Positions 20,168 through 33,412 of a stretch of 64,000 nt of DNA are shown piece by piece. Origin of the DNA: Castor canadensis (taxonomy: Eukaryota > Chordata > Mammalia > Rodentia > Castoridae). The notes below the pieces were generated by a model. The model was not told the DNA's origin, did not search any database, and saw nothing but the letters and a program-made list of their open reading frames with translations. The stretch lies in assembly GCF_047511655.1 (NCBI RefSeq), contig NC_133402.1:61508951-61572950 (forward strand). The letters run 5' to 3'. Numbering within the stretch: the stretch's first letter is position 1; each line of letters opens with the position of its first letter. The position numbers and the translations under genes are program-made.

Positions 20168-20930
20168 TGTTATGGTTTGGATCTTGAATGGTCCCCAAAG
20201 CTGCCACCACTACCTTTTCCTCCTCCTCCTTCTCCCTCTCCTCCTCCTCTTCCCCCCTCCCTCTTTTCTCTCTTTCTTCTCCTCTCCTCCTTCCCCTCCT
20301 CCTCTTCCTCCTCTCCCTCTTCATCCTTCTTCTTCTTCTCCTCCTCCTCTCCCTCTTCCTCCTCTCCCTCCCTCCTCTCCTCTTCCACGTCCTCTTCCTC
20401 CTCTCCCTCTCTCTCCTCCTCCTCCTCCTTCTTCTTCTTCTCTTTGCTTCTGCTTCTCCTCCTCCTCCTCTTCCCCTCTGCTCCTCTTCCCCCTCCTCCC
20501 TCTCTTTCCTCTCCTCCCCTGTTTTCCCTTCTCATCTTCCTCCTCTCTCTCTTCATCCTCTTCTCCTCCTCCTTCTTCCTTTTCCTTCTCCTCCTCCTCC
20601 TCCTCTTCCCCTTCTTCCTCCCTCTCTTTCCTCTCCTCCCTCCTTCCCCTTCTCCTCTTCATTCTTCTTCTCATTCTCCTCCTACTCTTCCTCTTCTTCT
20701 CCTTTCCTTCCTCTTCCTCCTCTTCCCTCTCCTCCTTCTTTCTCCTCCTACTCTTCCTCTTCTTCTCCTTTCCTTCCTCTTCCTCCTCTTCCTTCTCCTC
20801 CTCCTTCCTTCTCCTCCTCATTTCCCTCTCTCCTCCTGCCTCCCTCTGCCCCATGAGCCTAAATCAAGCTATTCTTCTTCAGCTTCACTTTCTCATGTAT
20901 TTTGTCACAGAGATAGAAAGCTGACTAACA
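20168..20930 (+). mobile_element. MaLR LTR (ORR1/MT-like) swollen by a polypyrimidine tract
   Basis: The left end tgttatggtttggatcttga and the right end (tgagcctaaatcaagctatt, catgtattttgtcacagaga, agctgactaaca) are those of a rodent MaLR LTR. Between them the usual short C/T-rich segment has become about 640 bp of nearly pure C/T, so the element is about twice its normal length. Confidence 0.8.
20213..20852. repeat. Polypyrimidine (CCT/CTT/CTTC) tract
   Basis: About 640 bp, overwhelmingly C and T on + with only scattered purines. Units of tcc and ttc are mixed. A 66-bp block is tandemly duplicated (20675-20740 and 20741-20806) with only a few differences. The long Ser/Leu/Pro-rich and Glu/Arg/Lys-rich open frames on both strands are products of the repeat and not genes. 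Confidence 0.95.
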
Positions 20931-20939
20931 GAAATAAAT

Positions 20940-23900
20940 AGCAATAAATGTTTCTCTTTGGCTCTTCCAGACTCCTTAAAGGATACTCATCCTTCCACAA
21001 GTTCTCAGGTTTTGTCTGGATTAACATATAGTCTTTTCTTTTACCTGATTTTCCTAACAAAGATGCCCCTTAACACTCACCACTAAATTATCTCCAAATC
21101 AGAAACGGGTATGAATGGGCTCTGGGAGAGTCTGCAAGAAGCAACATTTTTCCTACAGATTATTATGTTTATGGACTGTACCCCCTTACTTGGACTCCAG
21201 ATGTTTAAGCCATCTCACTTTTCAGTTTGCTTGCCTATGTCCACTGCCTGTGATCTGGAGGTATTCTATACAGGATACCACAGTCTAGCAGGTAAGTCCA
21301 ATTCTCAAGGCTAGGTTAGGAATTTGAATGGGGTCAAGTAGCTTGATGGGTATCAGTTAAGCAGAGGACATTGGGTAAATATTGAGCTTGGAAATCCAAG
21401 GACACAAACCTTTAGAGATGAAAAACAGTGAGGAGATTTTTAAAAATTCAAGAAGCTGATTTCTCTGCAAGTACAAGTGTCTTCTGCTCTCTATTAGGAC
21501 ATGATTAGAGGTCTATGATAGATTGGCCTGAACCTAAATTGTAAATGCTTATGTGGTCTTTCAGACTAGGAAAACAATGAAGAAGTAGGTGCCAGCTCTT
21601 TCCATTGGAAGGTCCTTCGGGCCCCGATAGTCCAAAGACACTAGCCAAAGCCAGGAGACCCAGCTTTGAGCATTGCCTGTTTCATTGCATTATCCTTACC
21701 TACAATCCAACTGGTTGTTCGATGGCTTCCAGCATGCTGATGAATTGCTGCCATGAAGGCACACTCACCTACTATCTCCTAGAACAGTGGTACTCAACAC
21801 TTATTTGGGGAATGGATCAGATGGAAGTATAGGTAGATGGATGTATAAACAAATGCATATCAATGCATTGCACACTCCTAGTTCCCACAGCAATGTGTCA
21901 TTCTCTTTGTCACAGGTCTCTCTGCCCAGCCACCTGCCCCTTGATATCCCCGAAAGCCCTCAGTCATCTGCCTCCAGCACCGTCTCTTTGGAGACTAGCT
22001 TCTTATTAACCAAACCGTTGCACCACTCGCTCCTGTAAGCCTTAAATTAATTTGGGTTAATTCTTAACTGTTTCCCTTCTGTACATGTGTCATGTAATGG
22101 TTTGCCTTTATCTGATTTTCCCCAATTTCCTGTGCATTTGTGGTTTTCTATGGGAGCTCTCTAGAAGGGGCCTCAGGCAGCCACACCAGATGAGTGGGGA
22201 CATTTGAGTTTTCTAGAAGGCCTCTCCTGCTGCCCTGGGTCTCACCCCACTGGTATCCATCCAAACACTCCTGCCCAGGCTTATTTATGCTAGAGGAAGA
22301 GTGCCCTCCCCAGAGCCCATTCTTGGGGAAAAGAAGAACTGTTGACATAGCCAGAGCCCCAAAAGAAGATACTCTGCAACAGCTAAAGGTTGGTGACATA
22401 CTTTTCCTCCAACTCAGTAAAAGCTGTCCATGTTGGCTTTCTTTTCCATGAATTCTACTATCCGACTTTCTCCAAATGACCTTTGGAACAGGCAAGAAGG
22501 AAAGACGTAAAATCCATAAACTAGACTTCATAGAGATCAAGAGTTTATCTGTCATTTTTTCCCTAGCATCTACATGGTGCGTGACACATTGATGAAAGAA
22601 AGAAAGAAAGGAGGGAAGAAGGGAGGGAAAGGAAGAAAGGATTGGTGAAAGGCCATGAATGGAAGAAAATGCTATTATTCAGGAATAATAATGTGATAAC
22701 AGTCTTGTTTTCAAAATTCCTTTGGTGAGCTATAGTTTATTCTTAGAATCAATAAAGAGCTTTAAGTCACTTTGCAAAATGAAGGATGTTTTTATGAAGG
22801 TAAAATAATAGTAGACAAGCAAAAGAACAACAAAAATATTTCAATCATGATTGAAGATAAATTCAAAATTGCATATCCTAACAGTCATTCATTCTGTGTC
22901 TATGCCAATTCTTAACAGCAAATTAAAACCAAGAACTCACCTCTTTGGTTGGCAAACAGGTGTTTTATGGATAAATGCAAGCCGATGGTGGGAGCAATAG
23001 ACTTGACAGCAACCGGTCCCGTTGGTGGTTAGGAAAGGTCAACTGATCAGAAACTGTGTGCTGAGGAAATTTACAACTATCTAAGCTTCCTGCTGTTGAA
23101 AGAGATTAAGCACACAGTAAATTCAGCAAATGCTCAAAAGTATTTAACCATGTGTCAAAAGAAAAACATCTCAGTGTGGGGGAAAAGAATAAGGGAATAA
23201 GTGCTTTTTTCTTACTGGTCTTTCACTCACTTGAGATCATGCAGCTACACAATTCTGGTCCAGCAAGTCAACTTTGAATAACCTTGCCATTGCAAAAGAG
23301 CACCACCGTAGTGGAGATGGAAGGGAGGGATGAACACATAGCATTTTTATAAAGTCTCACTCTTAAGACTAAAGTTGTTTCTTTAGTGACACAGATTACA
23401 GCTCTCCATGTTTGGAAAACTCACTATGATTTTATTTTATCTTATTTTGAGGCAAATACAATGTAACCTAGGAGAAAATCTAAACACACCTTGGAAGCAA
23501 GTTAAGAAAAGCCTCCCCTTTGACACCGGCTTTGCAAAGATTGCAGTATTGAAGGCCATGGTTTGGTGAGTGCAGGAGTGTAGCAAGGTGACTTGAACTA
23601 TTTTGATCAGCACAACTGCATTAAAGGCAAACAAGTGTTAGTGGTTGAGGTAGGCAGTGGCCGGGGACTAGCAAAATAAGTGAGAACACCATCTTAGCTG
23701 GAGCACGTGGTTCTAAAGTTGTAGGTTGAAGTGTGCAATTATCTTCACCTGGGAAGCACATGCGTGCAGTCACTCTGCAGGCCCCAACTTGAGCCAGTGC
23801 TCATTTTTACCCTGCCTTCTGCCACTTGTGTTGCTATTAAAACGTTTCTTCTTTAAATCAAAAAATTTTCTATTTAAATATATTTACAAGGAAATGATGA

Positions 23901-24670
23901 ATAGGACTACCTAAATCACCTCTGCTAGACATTCTTTAGACAACATTTCAGTCACAAAATAATAAAATTATCTCAAAGTGAGTTCCATTAGATAGAGACA
24001 CACCCTAGAGAAGTCAGGATCCATAAAGCTTGTGGGGCAATATTGGGATAAATCGTATGCTCAGATTACAGTTTACTCTCCGTGACTTTATTTAAGAAGC
24101 AAGTTAATGTTCACATGACATTGGACTTCAAAGTCCAGGCAATAAGGAGAAAAAAAGAGGAAAACAGTTTGTTTCCTCCGTGCTCTTCCCCACCCCGTGG
24201 AGATGTAGAGGGTTGTGAAGGATGGGGACACAGCCACTGGAGGGAACCAAAGTAGGGGGCAAGTTCTTATCTTATCAAGGTGCAATAATTTCTTATCAAA
24301 TTATAAAAATTTATTATGCTACGGTGCAAGTACTGTATTTCCTAACTCACATGGCAGTTAGTTTTGTTAGAGTTTCAATGTGGCCTTAAAGAACAGTCCC
24401 TTTTTCCAAAATCTTAGTGGGAGACTCTGTGCCTAGCTTCTCTACAGCAGTGCAATCTCTTAGTAATGTCTTTACAATGATACTCTTGATTTATAGGAAT
24501 GAGTGCTGGTTAGGAACAAGGTAGGACTTTATCTGCATTATACAACTAAAAATGTCCTACATTACTATCTTCAAATACTTCCTTTCTGATTCTTCCCTCT
24601 TTGGGGAGGAGGGGCCACTTTTTCCTGACTTTTCGGTCACACATGGTACCAGCCCAGGGTGGACAAGGCA
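20940..24670. other. Non-coding stretch, little recognised
   Basis: Apart from a gaaa/ggga-rich purine run near 22597-22640 I recognise no repeat or gene. Open frames of 60-135 codons lack family resemblance and overlap on both strands. Confidence 0.5.
22597..22640. repeat. Purine-rich (GAAA/GGGA) low-complexity run
   Basis: gaaagaaagaaaggaggga units over about 44 bp. Confidence 0.8.
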
Positions 24671-24675
24671 TGAGG

Positions 24676-24899
24676 TTTAGCCAAGTGTACTGGTACACAC
24701 CTGTAATCCCAGCTACAAGGGAAGGAAAGGTAGAAAGATCATGGTAAAGGCTAGCTTTGGGCAAAAAGAGCGAGACTGCCTAAAAATAACTAAAGCAAAA
24801 AAGGGTTGGAGGTGTGATTCCAGTGGTAGAGTTTATTCTCAGTAAACATGAGGCTCTGAGTTCCAACCCCAGTACTGCCAAAAAAAAAAAAAAAAAAAG
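24676..24899 (+). repeat. Composite B1-ID SINE
   Basis: agccaagtgtactggtacac, cctgtaatcccagctac, then aaataactaaagcaaaaaag, a diverged ID half (gaggctctgagttccaaccc) and an A18 tail. Confidence 0.88.
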
Positions 24900-26124
24900 C
24901 ATGAGCCTTTGACAGGTGGACCCCTGAGCAAGGCATCCTTCCAGGCTTGCTTTGAAGGGGACCACCACGAAGGAAGGGAAGTCACTTTACCTGCAGTTTG
25001 CAATCTGTGGTGGAGTGTCTTGCAGTGCACATATTTAGTCTCAATTACAAATGTTAAGTCCCAAGAAAGGTCCCTTAAAGTCAGGCTCCCTCCGTCATTG
25101 GCTGACAGGCCTAGGTGTTCTTAAAAGAAAGTCTAAAAGACAGCAAAGGGAACTGGAGAGATGCTTCCTTCCAATAAATGGCAGGCTGAGGTTCAAAAAG
25201 CTAGCTGGCACCCCGTCAGGGAGGCAGAACACAACCCCACTCCTGCAGGGTAGGTTGCACACAGCAACTTCCTTCCAAGGAGTACTGTAATTCTTGGGGG
25301 AAAGGATAACTTTACTGAGCAGAAACCTGGCAAACCCTACCCCATCCAGGTGATCAAGGTCAACAACAGCACAGATGACTCATGTTGACATCATGTGGTA
25401 TAATGTGTCATGATGGCACGTCAGGTCTGTGGTCTCCCTCCCAAACCCAGAACCCTGCCCTAACCATAAGAACAGCACCAGATTCAAAGAAACGTCTATA
25501 AATACTTGACTGCTGCTTAAAACTGTCTAGGTCATCAAAACAAGGAAAGTCTGAGAAACTGCAAAGCTAGATCAGACTTAGAGAACACCACAGCAAAGGT
25601 AACTCACAGCCAAGATGCTTTGCTACAGCAGAAAAAGGAAATCAATTCAAAATTAAGGAAACTGAATAAAGCTTAGATGTCAGCCAATAATAATGTTTGT
25701 TAGTTATAGCCAATATCCCATGCTGCTGTTAAGATGTTAACAGTGGGGTACTGGGTGTTGGGTATATGGTAATTCTCCACACTGTCTTCTCAACTTTCCC
25801 TTCCATCCAAAGCTAGTTTAAAATCAAGTTTATTTAAAAAGAAAAACAAAACAAAACAAAAAAAACCACTTAACATTCAAGGCAACCACTGGTTGGAAAA
25901 CTATGAGACTTCCTGTGACTTCCAATAATTCTGGAAATCCTTTGAGAAACTTGTTAACCACTTCCAAAATTAGGTTGTGCCCCTGGCAGCTGTTAATGGA
26001 AGACAGATTCTAATTGAAGGTTAACGGAGACAGATTCTAGTGGTACAGTCTAATAAATTGAAGTTACCTCAAGAAGAGAAAAGCCAGAAGGAAAAGTCAG
26101 GTCATTAATCCTTTAAAGTGCATA

Positions 26125-26143
26125 TTCATTCATTCATTCATTG
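26125..26143. repeat. Short (ATTC)n repeat
   Basis: Four to five cattcattc units. Confidence 0.8.
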
Positions 26144-26382
26144 ACATGCTCCAGCACCAAAACAGTGACACCCTCTCTCCAGTCACATCCTCCCAGTCTC
26201 ATGGGCTTCTTGGTGTCTATCCATTGTGGTGTTTCTCAAACACATGCATGCTACCCAACAATGTTCTTACCAATAATTCCCTGATCTATAAGTAGGACCA
26301 CCTGACTAAAGACATCCCACTTGGCTATCCCCCATGCTAAACAGATTCACCTCCTCCATCATTGCTGAACCCACTGATCTTC

Positions 26383-26464
26383 ATGTGGGGTGTGCTGAGG
26401 ATTGAACCCAGGACCACACACATGCTAAGTACACACTCTACCACTGAGCAACACCCCAGCCCCC
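26383..26464 (-). repeat. ID-like monomer SINE (older type)
   Basis: Antisense: ggggtgtgctgaggattgaa, cccaggaccacacacatgct, then accactgagcaacacccca. Closer to the generic ID consensus than the other monomers here. Confidence 0.8.
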
Positions 26465-26999
26465 CTCGGTTTCTTAAAATCCCTCATCTATGAATGATGC
26501 TACCTCTCCCTCATCTACTGATTCCAGGATACACCCTGGATTTCTTCTTCGCCCCTCAAAGCTCCTCAGCTCCCAAATTGGGTGGATTCTGTGTCTGTGT
26601 TTCTTGGATGCAGGCCTGTCCTCCAGCTTCAGTGCCTCAGTCAGCTTCTGACCACACCTTATCACAGAGACAGCCTCAGCTACCTAGCTGGACCCCTGCT
26701 TTAGCTCCCATGTATCCCTCATACTGTCCACGCAGGGGTGTCTCTGAAACAGAGGCCTGGCCCTGCCAGTCCTGCACTGATAATGCTCCAAAACTCTCTG
26801 TCACACCTAGGGAGAGTCCAGGCTTCTCAGCCTGGCCCACTGTAAATCCCTTCATGAGGTGCACCTCTGTCATCCCCACCTCACCTCCTGCCATGTTCCC
26901 AAACTCACCTCTGCTTCTGTCCAACCGCTGGGAATTCCCTTTCCCAATTTCTTCCCGTGTCCTGTTCCTACTTAGTCCTCCATACTCCACCCTGCAATC

Positions 27000-27285
27000 C
27001 TAGTTCTAGGGAGGCTGAGATTGGGAGGATCAGTGTTCCAAGACCAGCCAGGGCAAAAAGTTTGGAAGACTCCATCTCAACAGAAAAAAGCTGGGCAAGG
27101 TGGGGGCATGCCTGTCATCCCAGCTATGGAAGAAATGGTAAAATAGGAGGATTGTAATCCAGGCCAGCCTCAGTAAAGAGTGTGACCCTGTCTCCAAAAT
27201 AACCAGAGAAAGGAGCTGAAGGCATGGCTCAAGCAGAAGAGTGCCTTCCTGGCAAGTTCAATACTGCCAAAAAAAAGCCAGAATA
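27000..27285 (+). repeat. Three-module SINE (B1-B1-ID)
   Basis: A partial first B1 module (tagggaggctgagattggga) is followed by agctgggcaaggtgggggca and catgcctgtcatcccagct as a second B1. The ID half (gcatggctcaagcagaagag) and aaaaaaa come last. Confidence 0.8.
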
Positions 27286-27554
27286 TGTAAAAAGGAGAAC
27301 TAGAATATTACACAATTGTCCCCCATATCCATGGAGGATTCATTTCGGGGCATCTGAGGATGCTCAAGTCTCTTATGTGAAAGAGTATAGTATTTGTATG
27401 TAAGCTGGGCTCGTCCTCCCATAGACGTCACATCACCTCTTGGCTACTCATATAATAACATTGTGTAAACACTCTGTAAACTGTATTGGTTAGGAATAAT
27501 GAGAAGGTAAAAGTCTGTTCTTGTTCAGTATAGGCACAATATTTTGATTTTGAT

Positions 27555-27655
27555 TTTTTTTTTTGGTAGTACTGGGGTTTGAACTCAGGGCCTTGCACTT
27601 GCTAGGTAGGTGCTCCACCACCTACTAAGAGCACACTCCCAACCTTTTTTGAATA
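27555..27655 (-). repeat. ID-like monomer SINE
   Basis: Antisense: ttttttttggtagtactggg, gtttgaactcagggccttgc, then ctaggtaggtgctccacca. Confidence 0.85.
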
Positions 27656-27719
27656 TTTTTGACCCTCATTTGGTTGAATCTGAGGATGTAGCACCTGTGG
27701 CTCTGAAGGGCCGACTATT

Positions 27720-30700
27720 GAACTTCTATTGTTTTTCATTAAACAGCTGTTAATACTACTGGAATTGTTTTAAACAGAACAACCAGCTGGACTAGAAAAA
27801 CAATGGAAGGAGGATGGCATGTTTACTAGAGACCACAGGTGGCACCATCCAGGGGTGCTGTAGACTTCCTTCCTTTGGTGGACAAGTCCAGGGCTGACTG
27901 CGCCAATGGCCTTGGGGAGGGTGTCTGGCCTTCCCATCAGAAGGCTGAGTCACCGGCTACCACAGCAGCTGGCGTGTGCTCCTAAACACCAGGCCCACGG
28001 AATGCCTAGGCTGTGACCCCAGAGCCTCTGGGACAGACAACCTCCTGGGATTGTTTAGCCAGGTGCTGGGAAGTCATTGTGACCCTCCCCGGCGAGGCTG
28101 TGTGTGGTGGCTATCCTCGCCCTCTCTCTGCTATTTGTCATGGTGTTATTCTCACTTACCTGTGGAGCTGTTGCAAAGAGCACGACCTCTGGATCCCCGG
28201 GAGCAGGCTGAGAGGAGCCCACGCTCAACTTTGTTCAGGCACCTCGTGTCTTTATGTCCCGGTCCCCCCATAGCATGTGTTCCCCATGTCTCCTGACTTC
28301 CATGGGCATCAAAAAAGGGCACTGGTGGAACACTGTCTGCTACAAGAGTCACTTAGTGGCAGCATCTCTGAGCTGCCACTGACAATCCTTCCCATTCAAC
28401 TCCATCCCACGTGTATGACATCAAGCCTAAGGCCTAATGTGCTTTTTCGTCAGTGCATGTGCCCAAGCAATGATGAAAGAGATGAACGAGGACCTTGTAG
28501 AACCAAGTGGCTTTTGTCTCAGTGGGCAGCTGAGAATTCCAGGTGATTGGGCAAAGGCCTTTGGTTAGATTCATGTAAGGAGAAGCCATTGCGCTCTAGG
28601 CAACCACTGGACAAAGTCAAGCTATTGGTTACGTAGTCAAGAGATAGAACAGAGAGGCAGAGGCAGAGAGGGCAGGCTAGCCTAATTGTGTCACCATTAC
28701 GTTGTGTCTGATGAGGGAATGATGTCCTACCTCATCTTCCTCATGCAAGTTGGTGACATCAGTGACCAGGGCAGGCCCCTGGGCAGCCCACCTTACAGGA
28801 CCCAGTTCAGCACAGAGCTCATGCCTGCTTCACGAGTGCCTATGTACATGTAAGTACACACCTCTGTGCTTTGCTGATGGCTTTAGGAGAAGCTTGAACA
28901 CAAGGCCAGTCTTCTCTGGAGCCCTTTGATTGAAAGTGCATCCTAAGAGCCTGCAGCTGAGGCTGGGGCTAGGACAGAGATCAGTGTTTCCCTTCCATGG
29001 GGTGGGCAGAAGGAGAAAGTTCCAGAAAGCCCAGATCCGGTCAGGAGGCTGCACTCACGGCCATGATCGTGCATGTCTGGTTATCACGTATACTTTACAG
29101 AGAGGACTCTTCTGGGAAAGCCTGTGAGTCAGGGTCCCCCAGGAGTCCTGACTGGGTGACTTCACATGAGTCACCACACTTCCTGATGTCCAGTGAGTAA
29201 ATGGAAGGTAATGCAACTTGCTGTCAGCAGTCTGGAGGCTTGTGATCCTCTGGGGAGTGAGTCAATCTTGGAGAAGTGTCACCAATGTTGCTTTAGCCTC
29301 TCCTGAAGGACTGTGTCCAACACACAGCTGAGTGGCTTGATGTCTCATTTTTGCTCTTATCTTGTTTTCTTCTCCTAGTGGGATTTCTTTTTCCCCCTAA
29401 GTTGAGTCATTTGGGGCTCCTGATCATTTTAAAATGTGTTGAGTTTTCCAAGCCTGTCATTCAAAGTCTGTCTCCTTGTCATTTTCCTATTTAGAACGCA
29501 CTGTGACTCCAACCAAACTCATAGCTAACTGTTTTGAGTACACATCTCCATCCTTGTCTGGGTGCACCCACCTTCCACCCCTCAGATTTCACTTTCTCCT
29601 TCATGTGAGCCTGTTGAAATCCCACTCGTGTCCCACTGACTCTGTGGCATCATCCCCAACTACTCCAGCTCCTGCCACTTTTCCCATCTCTGAGACCTGT
29701 GGCCCCAGTGGTACTGGTGGCCCTTTCCTTCCTGGCATAGGTGCTGGTCGATGGTTGTTTGCATCCTATCTGGCTTGCCTCTCCTTTGTCGTTGGGAGTG
29801 TATTCCACATTTCACTGTATTCCTGAGCTTGGGAGGGGCTGTAATATATAACAGGTGCCCTGTGATGTTTGCTCTCATGAAGGATGAAAGATCTGCCGCC
29901 CTGAGCAGTGCTCTGAATGCTTGTTCCTGGAGTCCCAGGTTTCTCGAGCTCCCAGGTGGCATTGGGGAATGCAGAGAGTAAAATCCAAGGTAGGCTCAGC
30001 TTTATCTCTTCTGTAGTGAGGCTTCAAGAAATGTTATTATAGTGAAGTTTTAAGTCTATTGGACACTGCCGTAATTACTTCCGTGCCTAATGAGGTAAAC
30101 AGCAGAGGAAATTCATATCTGCCATTGGCAAGTGTGCCTGTAGCACAGAGATGCTGTCAAAGAGGAAAGACTGGACCAAGAGTAGGCATTGTCCACAGCA
30201 CCAAGAGAAAGTACCTGGCTGTGGTAACGGGTTTCTTAGACAATGAACTTGCTCAAACCATTTCAAGTCTAGGTGTTTGCATTTGGGGTCACAAGAACCA
30301 CAGGTGGCTGAAGCTCATCTGTTTGTTCTACAAGCAGTTAGAGGCCTGTCTCCTTTGTGAGTCTTTGAAGGCCTCTGACGACCCCAGGGGACAGGGTGAG
30401 GCCCAGGTCTCACCATTTGCTCCAATAAAGCCTTGATTGGGCACAAGAAACAGAATCCTGTGCTGAGCAGCTCCATAAAGGGGTAGAGTTAGTGTCGGGC
30501 ATAGACTTACTAGGACAGCGAGCTGGGCAGCCAGGCCCAGGAGCCATGAGCAGGAGGGTGGCTCACATGGACAGCTGCTCACTCCAGGCCTTCCTCATCC
30601 CTGCCTCCCTCTGCCTGTCTCTCTGCTTGGCCTCTACCTCTGTGTGCTCAAGGAGGCCACCAGTCCAGAGTCCACAGGAACCTCATGGCTCCAGAGCTCT

Positions 30701-32290
30701 GCCGCCACCTAACTACTGATCAACGTTGTGAGAAGGAAACCCTGGGGTTAACTGGGTACCGCACTACCCACTCCCTGCCCACTTAGTGAGAGGAAGGAGC
30801 TCACCGCAGGGTGAAGGAGCCCCAAGAGGGTGGATCCCAGACTGTCCAAGACCAGGGCAGTATGGTGGGACATGTGCTCAATGTGGCAATGGCTCCTTGC
30901 CTAGCACCCTCTGGACAGAGCCTCCTGGCTCTGCAGGGTGAGGGTTGGCGAGCACACCGTGCAACGCAGTGGGTATTGCACAGTCACGGTCCACCACGGA
31001 TTGCAAGGCTCTTGGTTTCTCCTAAAGGAGTTTTCTTCCCCACATCGTGGTCTTTACAACATAGGTTAGAATCTGACTGGTTGGCTTCTCAGCTGTGGCA
31101 AGAGGAAGTCAGAAATTATGACTTCCTATGCAAGGCAAAGGGCACTCAGTGCATGCTGAAATATGCCTCCCCAAATCCCTCCCATTACCCGTGGGATGTG
31201 CCATGCTCAGTAAATCTAATGGCCGTTTTCCTTAGCACCACGACAAATCACAGTTCTTACTGGAAACCAGGCAATGTGGTTGATTTATAGTCAAGACCAT
31301 ATTTTATGAAACTCTTTAAACAGTAGGTCCCTTTTCAAAGGGAGAGTCACGTGTAGAAGGCCGTGGTAACTGAGCACCCTGGAAAATTCAGGCTTTCTTT
31401 CAGATAACTCCTTGTGGGAATGGGGGGGTGCCCCCAATATTACATCTCTTCCTCCCTTCCTCTCATCCTTCTCCCTTCCTGCCATGGATATATGGTTAAG
31501 CTGACAAAAGATAGTTGTAGGTAAGAAGAGATGTCACCATCAAAGGATGGCACCTCCATCGTCCCCCTGCGCTTTGGCATGTACATATCTTTTCTCCACG
31601 TGGGGAGGAACAAAGTCTTTCAGGTAGGAACAAAGTCTTGTGTTTTGCAGTGTCCCCATCTCCAATCACTGCCCATCCCAGAGCCCTGCACATCCTTAGT
31701 TACTGGTCGACCTTTGGTCCCTCTACCTGAGAAGGGAAATTTAACTGAGGAAGTCGAAGGTCATATAAAACCCTACCTGATTTTGTACTAGATATCCAAA
31801 GCTAAACAATGAAACAATGGATTTGATTAGTGGTCCTCAAAGAGGGCTGCTGTGACACTCACCATAAGAGGACAGATCTGAATTAACAGATCTGGGACAG
31901 CTCATGACGGTCACCTCTGCTGTGTCCTCCCCTTCCAATGCTGACAATACCTGTAGGCCAGGGTCAAGCTGCCTGTCACTGGGAAGACTGCACTTCTGGA
32001 GGGCCTGACGGGAGACAGCCTTGGCATCCCCATGATGCACCAAGGACACTCCTATCCTCAGCTGTGTTACGTAGACTTGTGAACTTTAAATGACTTAATG
32101 GGTTTTTATATGTAAAGAAAAGAGATTGATTTTGTTCACAATGTGAGAGGCTGGAAGGCATTGGTGGCCTCTAGTGAGGTCCTGATGACACAGTGGTGGC
32201 GGTGTGTGCAGGAGCCAGGGATCATGCTGCAAAACAGGAACCCAGAGGGCCATTTAAAGGTTGAGCCACAATCTTTTTAGTATCACTCCT
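27720..32290. other. Non-coding stretch, nothing recognised
   Basis: About 4.6 kb that holds no repeat I can name and no gene I know. The longest open frame (30811-31290, 159 codons, +) has no domain, signal peptide or splice structure that I can support, and a 125-codon frame at 30059-30436 is equally unsupported. It is the longest apparently unique block in the window. Confidence 0.5.
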
Positions 32291-32922
32291 TTTAAAATTA
32301 GATTTGCTAGTGCATATTAATTGTACAAATTAATGGGTTTCACTGCAATGCTTCCATACATATATCATATTTTGGTCATATCCAGTCTCCCTCCTACTCT
32401 CTCTAACCACCCTTTATTCCCTTCCCCTTTCTCAATAGTCCCTCATTTGTATTCAGTCATTTCCCCTGCCATAGTTCCCATACATGAGAGAAAACTTGTG
32501 ATACTTGTCTTTCTGCATCTGACTTGTTTTGCTTAATACGATGATCTCCAGTTCCATCTATTCTCCTGCAAATGACAAGATTTCATTCTTCTTTATGGCT
32601 GCATAATACTCCATTGTGTATTCATACCACATTTTCTTTATCCATTCATCTGTTGATTGGCCGCTAGGCTGATTCCATAGCTTGGCTATTGTGAATAGTG
32701 TCCCAATAAACATGGGTGTACAGTGTCTCTTGTGAATACTGATTTCACTCTATTTGAGTTTATTCCCAAGAGTGGTATGAATGATATGGAAGTTCTACTT
32801 TTAGATTTTGAGGAATCTCCATATTGATTTCCATAGTGGCTGCATTAATTTACATTCCCACCAACAGTGTATGAGGTCCCTTTTCCCCAACATCCTAGCC
32901 AGCATGTGCTTTCGTTTTGCCA
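32290..32922 (-). mobile_element. 5'-truncated old L1 (ORF2 end and 3'UTR)
   Basis: Antisense of the ORF2 C-terminal coding end: tttatggctgcataatactc, cattgtgtattcataccac, gcttggctattgtgaatagt and acattcccaccaacagtgta. The left part (tttcactgcaatgcttccat) is 3'UTR-like. Same region of L1 as 48345-49100 but clearly diverged and with a broken frame. Confidence 0.85.
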
Positions 32923-33412
32923 GTAACCTAAATGACAATGTTTACAGTTTAGAACTATGCCTGATACAAAGTAATCCTCGTGTCAGTTTATCTACCAGTC
33001 AACTCCAGCCCTCTTTCTCTGAAACAGAAGAAATCAACTTCCTTACATGCAAGTAAAATCCTGGTCAAGGTGCAACTGAAAGTCCAGGCTATGATAAACT
33101 AAGAGGTGCAGGATCAAGTGTCCCAGCTCAGGAGCAAGATAACCTGCAAGATCTGAACTTTATCTGCTGTTCCAGACAGCAGGTGCCCAAGATTGGGGTG
33201 GCCGAGGTGGGAACAGACATGACCATCCACAACTGCCACCATCACCACCAGGAGTACAGTGGTCATTCTCGTCCACAGGGCTCAGTTTGCATCCTGGGGT
33301 CGCTTCCTCACAGGGGTCTCTGCTGTTTGAGATCTGTTGATCCCAACCATCTCTGTCGATCCCATTACCTCCTGTCGTTTCATCATTGTTAGAAATATCT
33401 TTAAGAGATGAG

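Noticed and set aside
20066..20941. Long open frames of 177-291 codons on both strands, rich in Ser/Leu/Pro or Glu/Arg/Lys
   Set aside because: They are translations of a polypyrimidine tract. All frames are open because stop codons need purines or lie outside the tract. No gene.
30811..31290. 159-codon + frame as a possible unknown gene
   Set aside because: No domain, no codon pattern I can support, no obvious splice or promoter context. Kept only as part of an unrecognised stretch.
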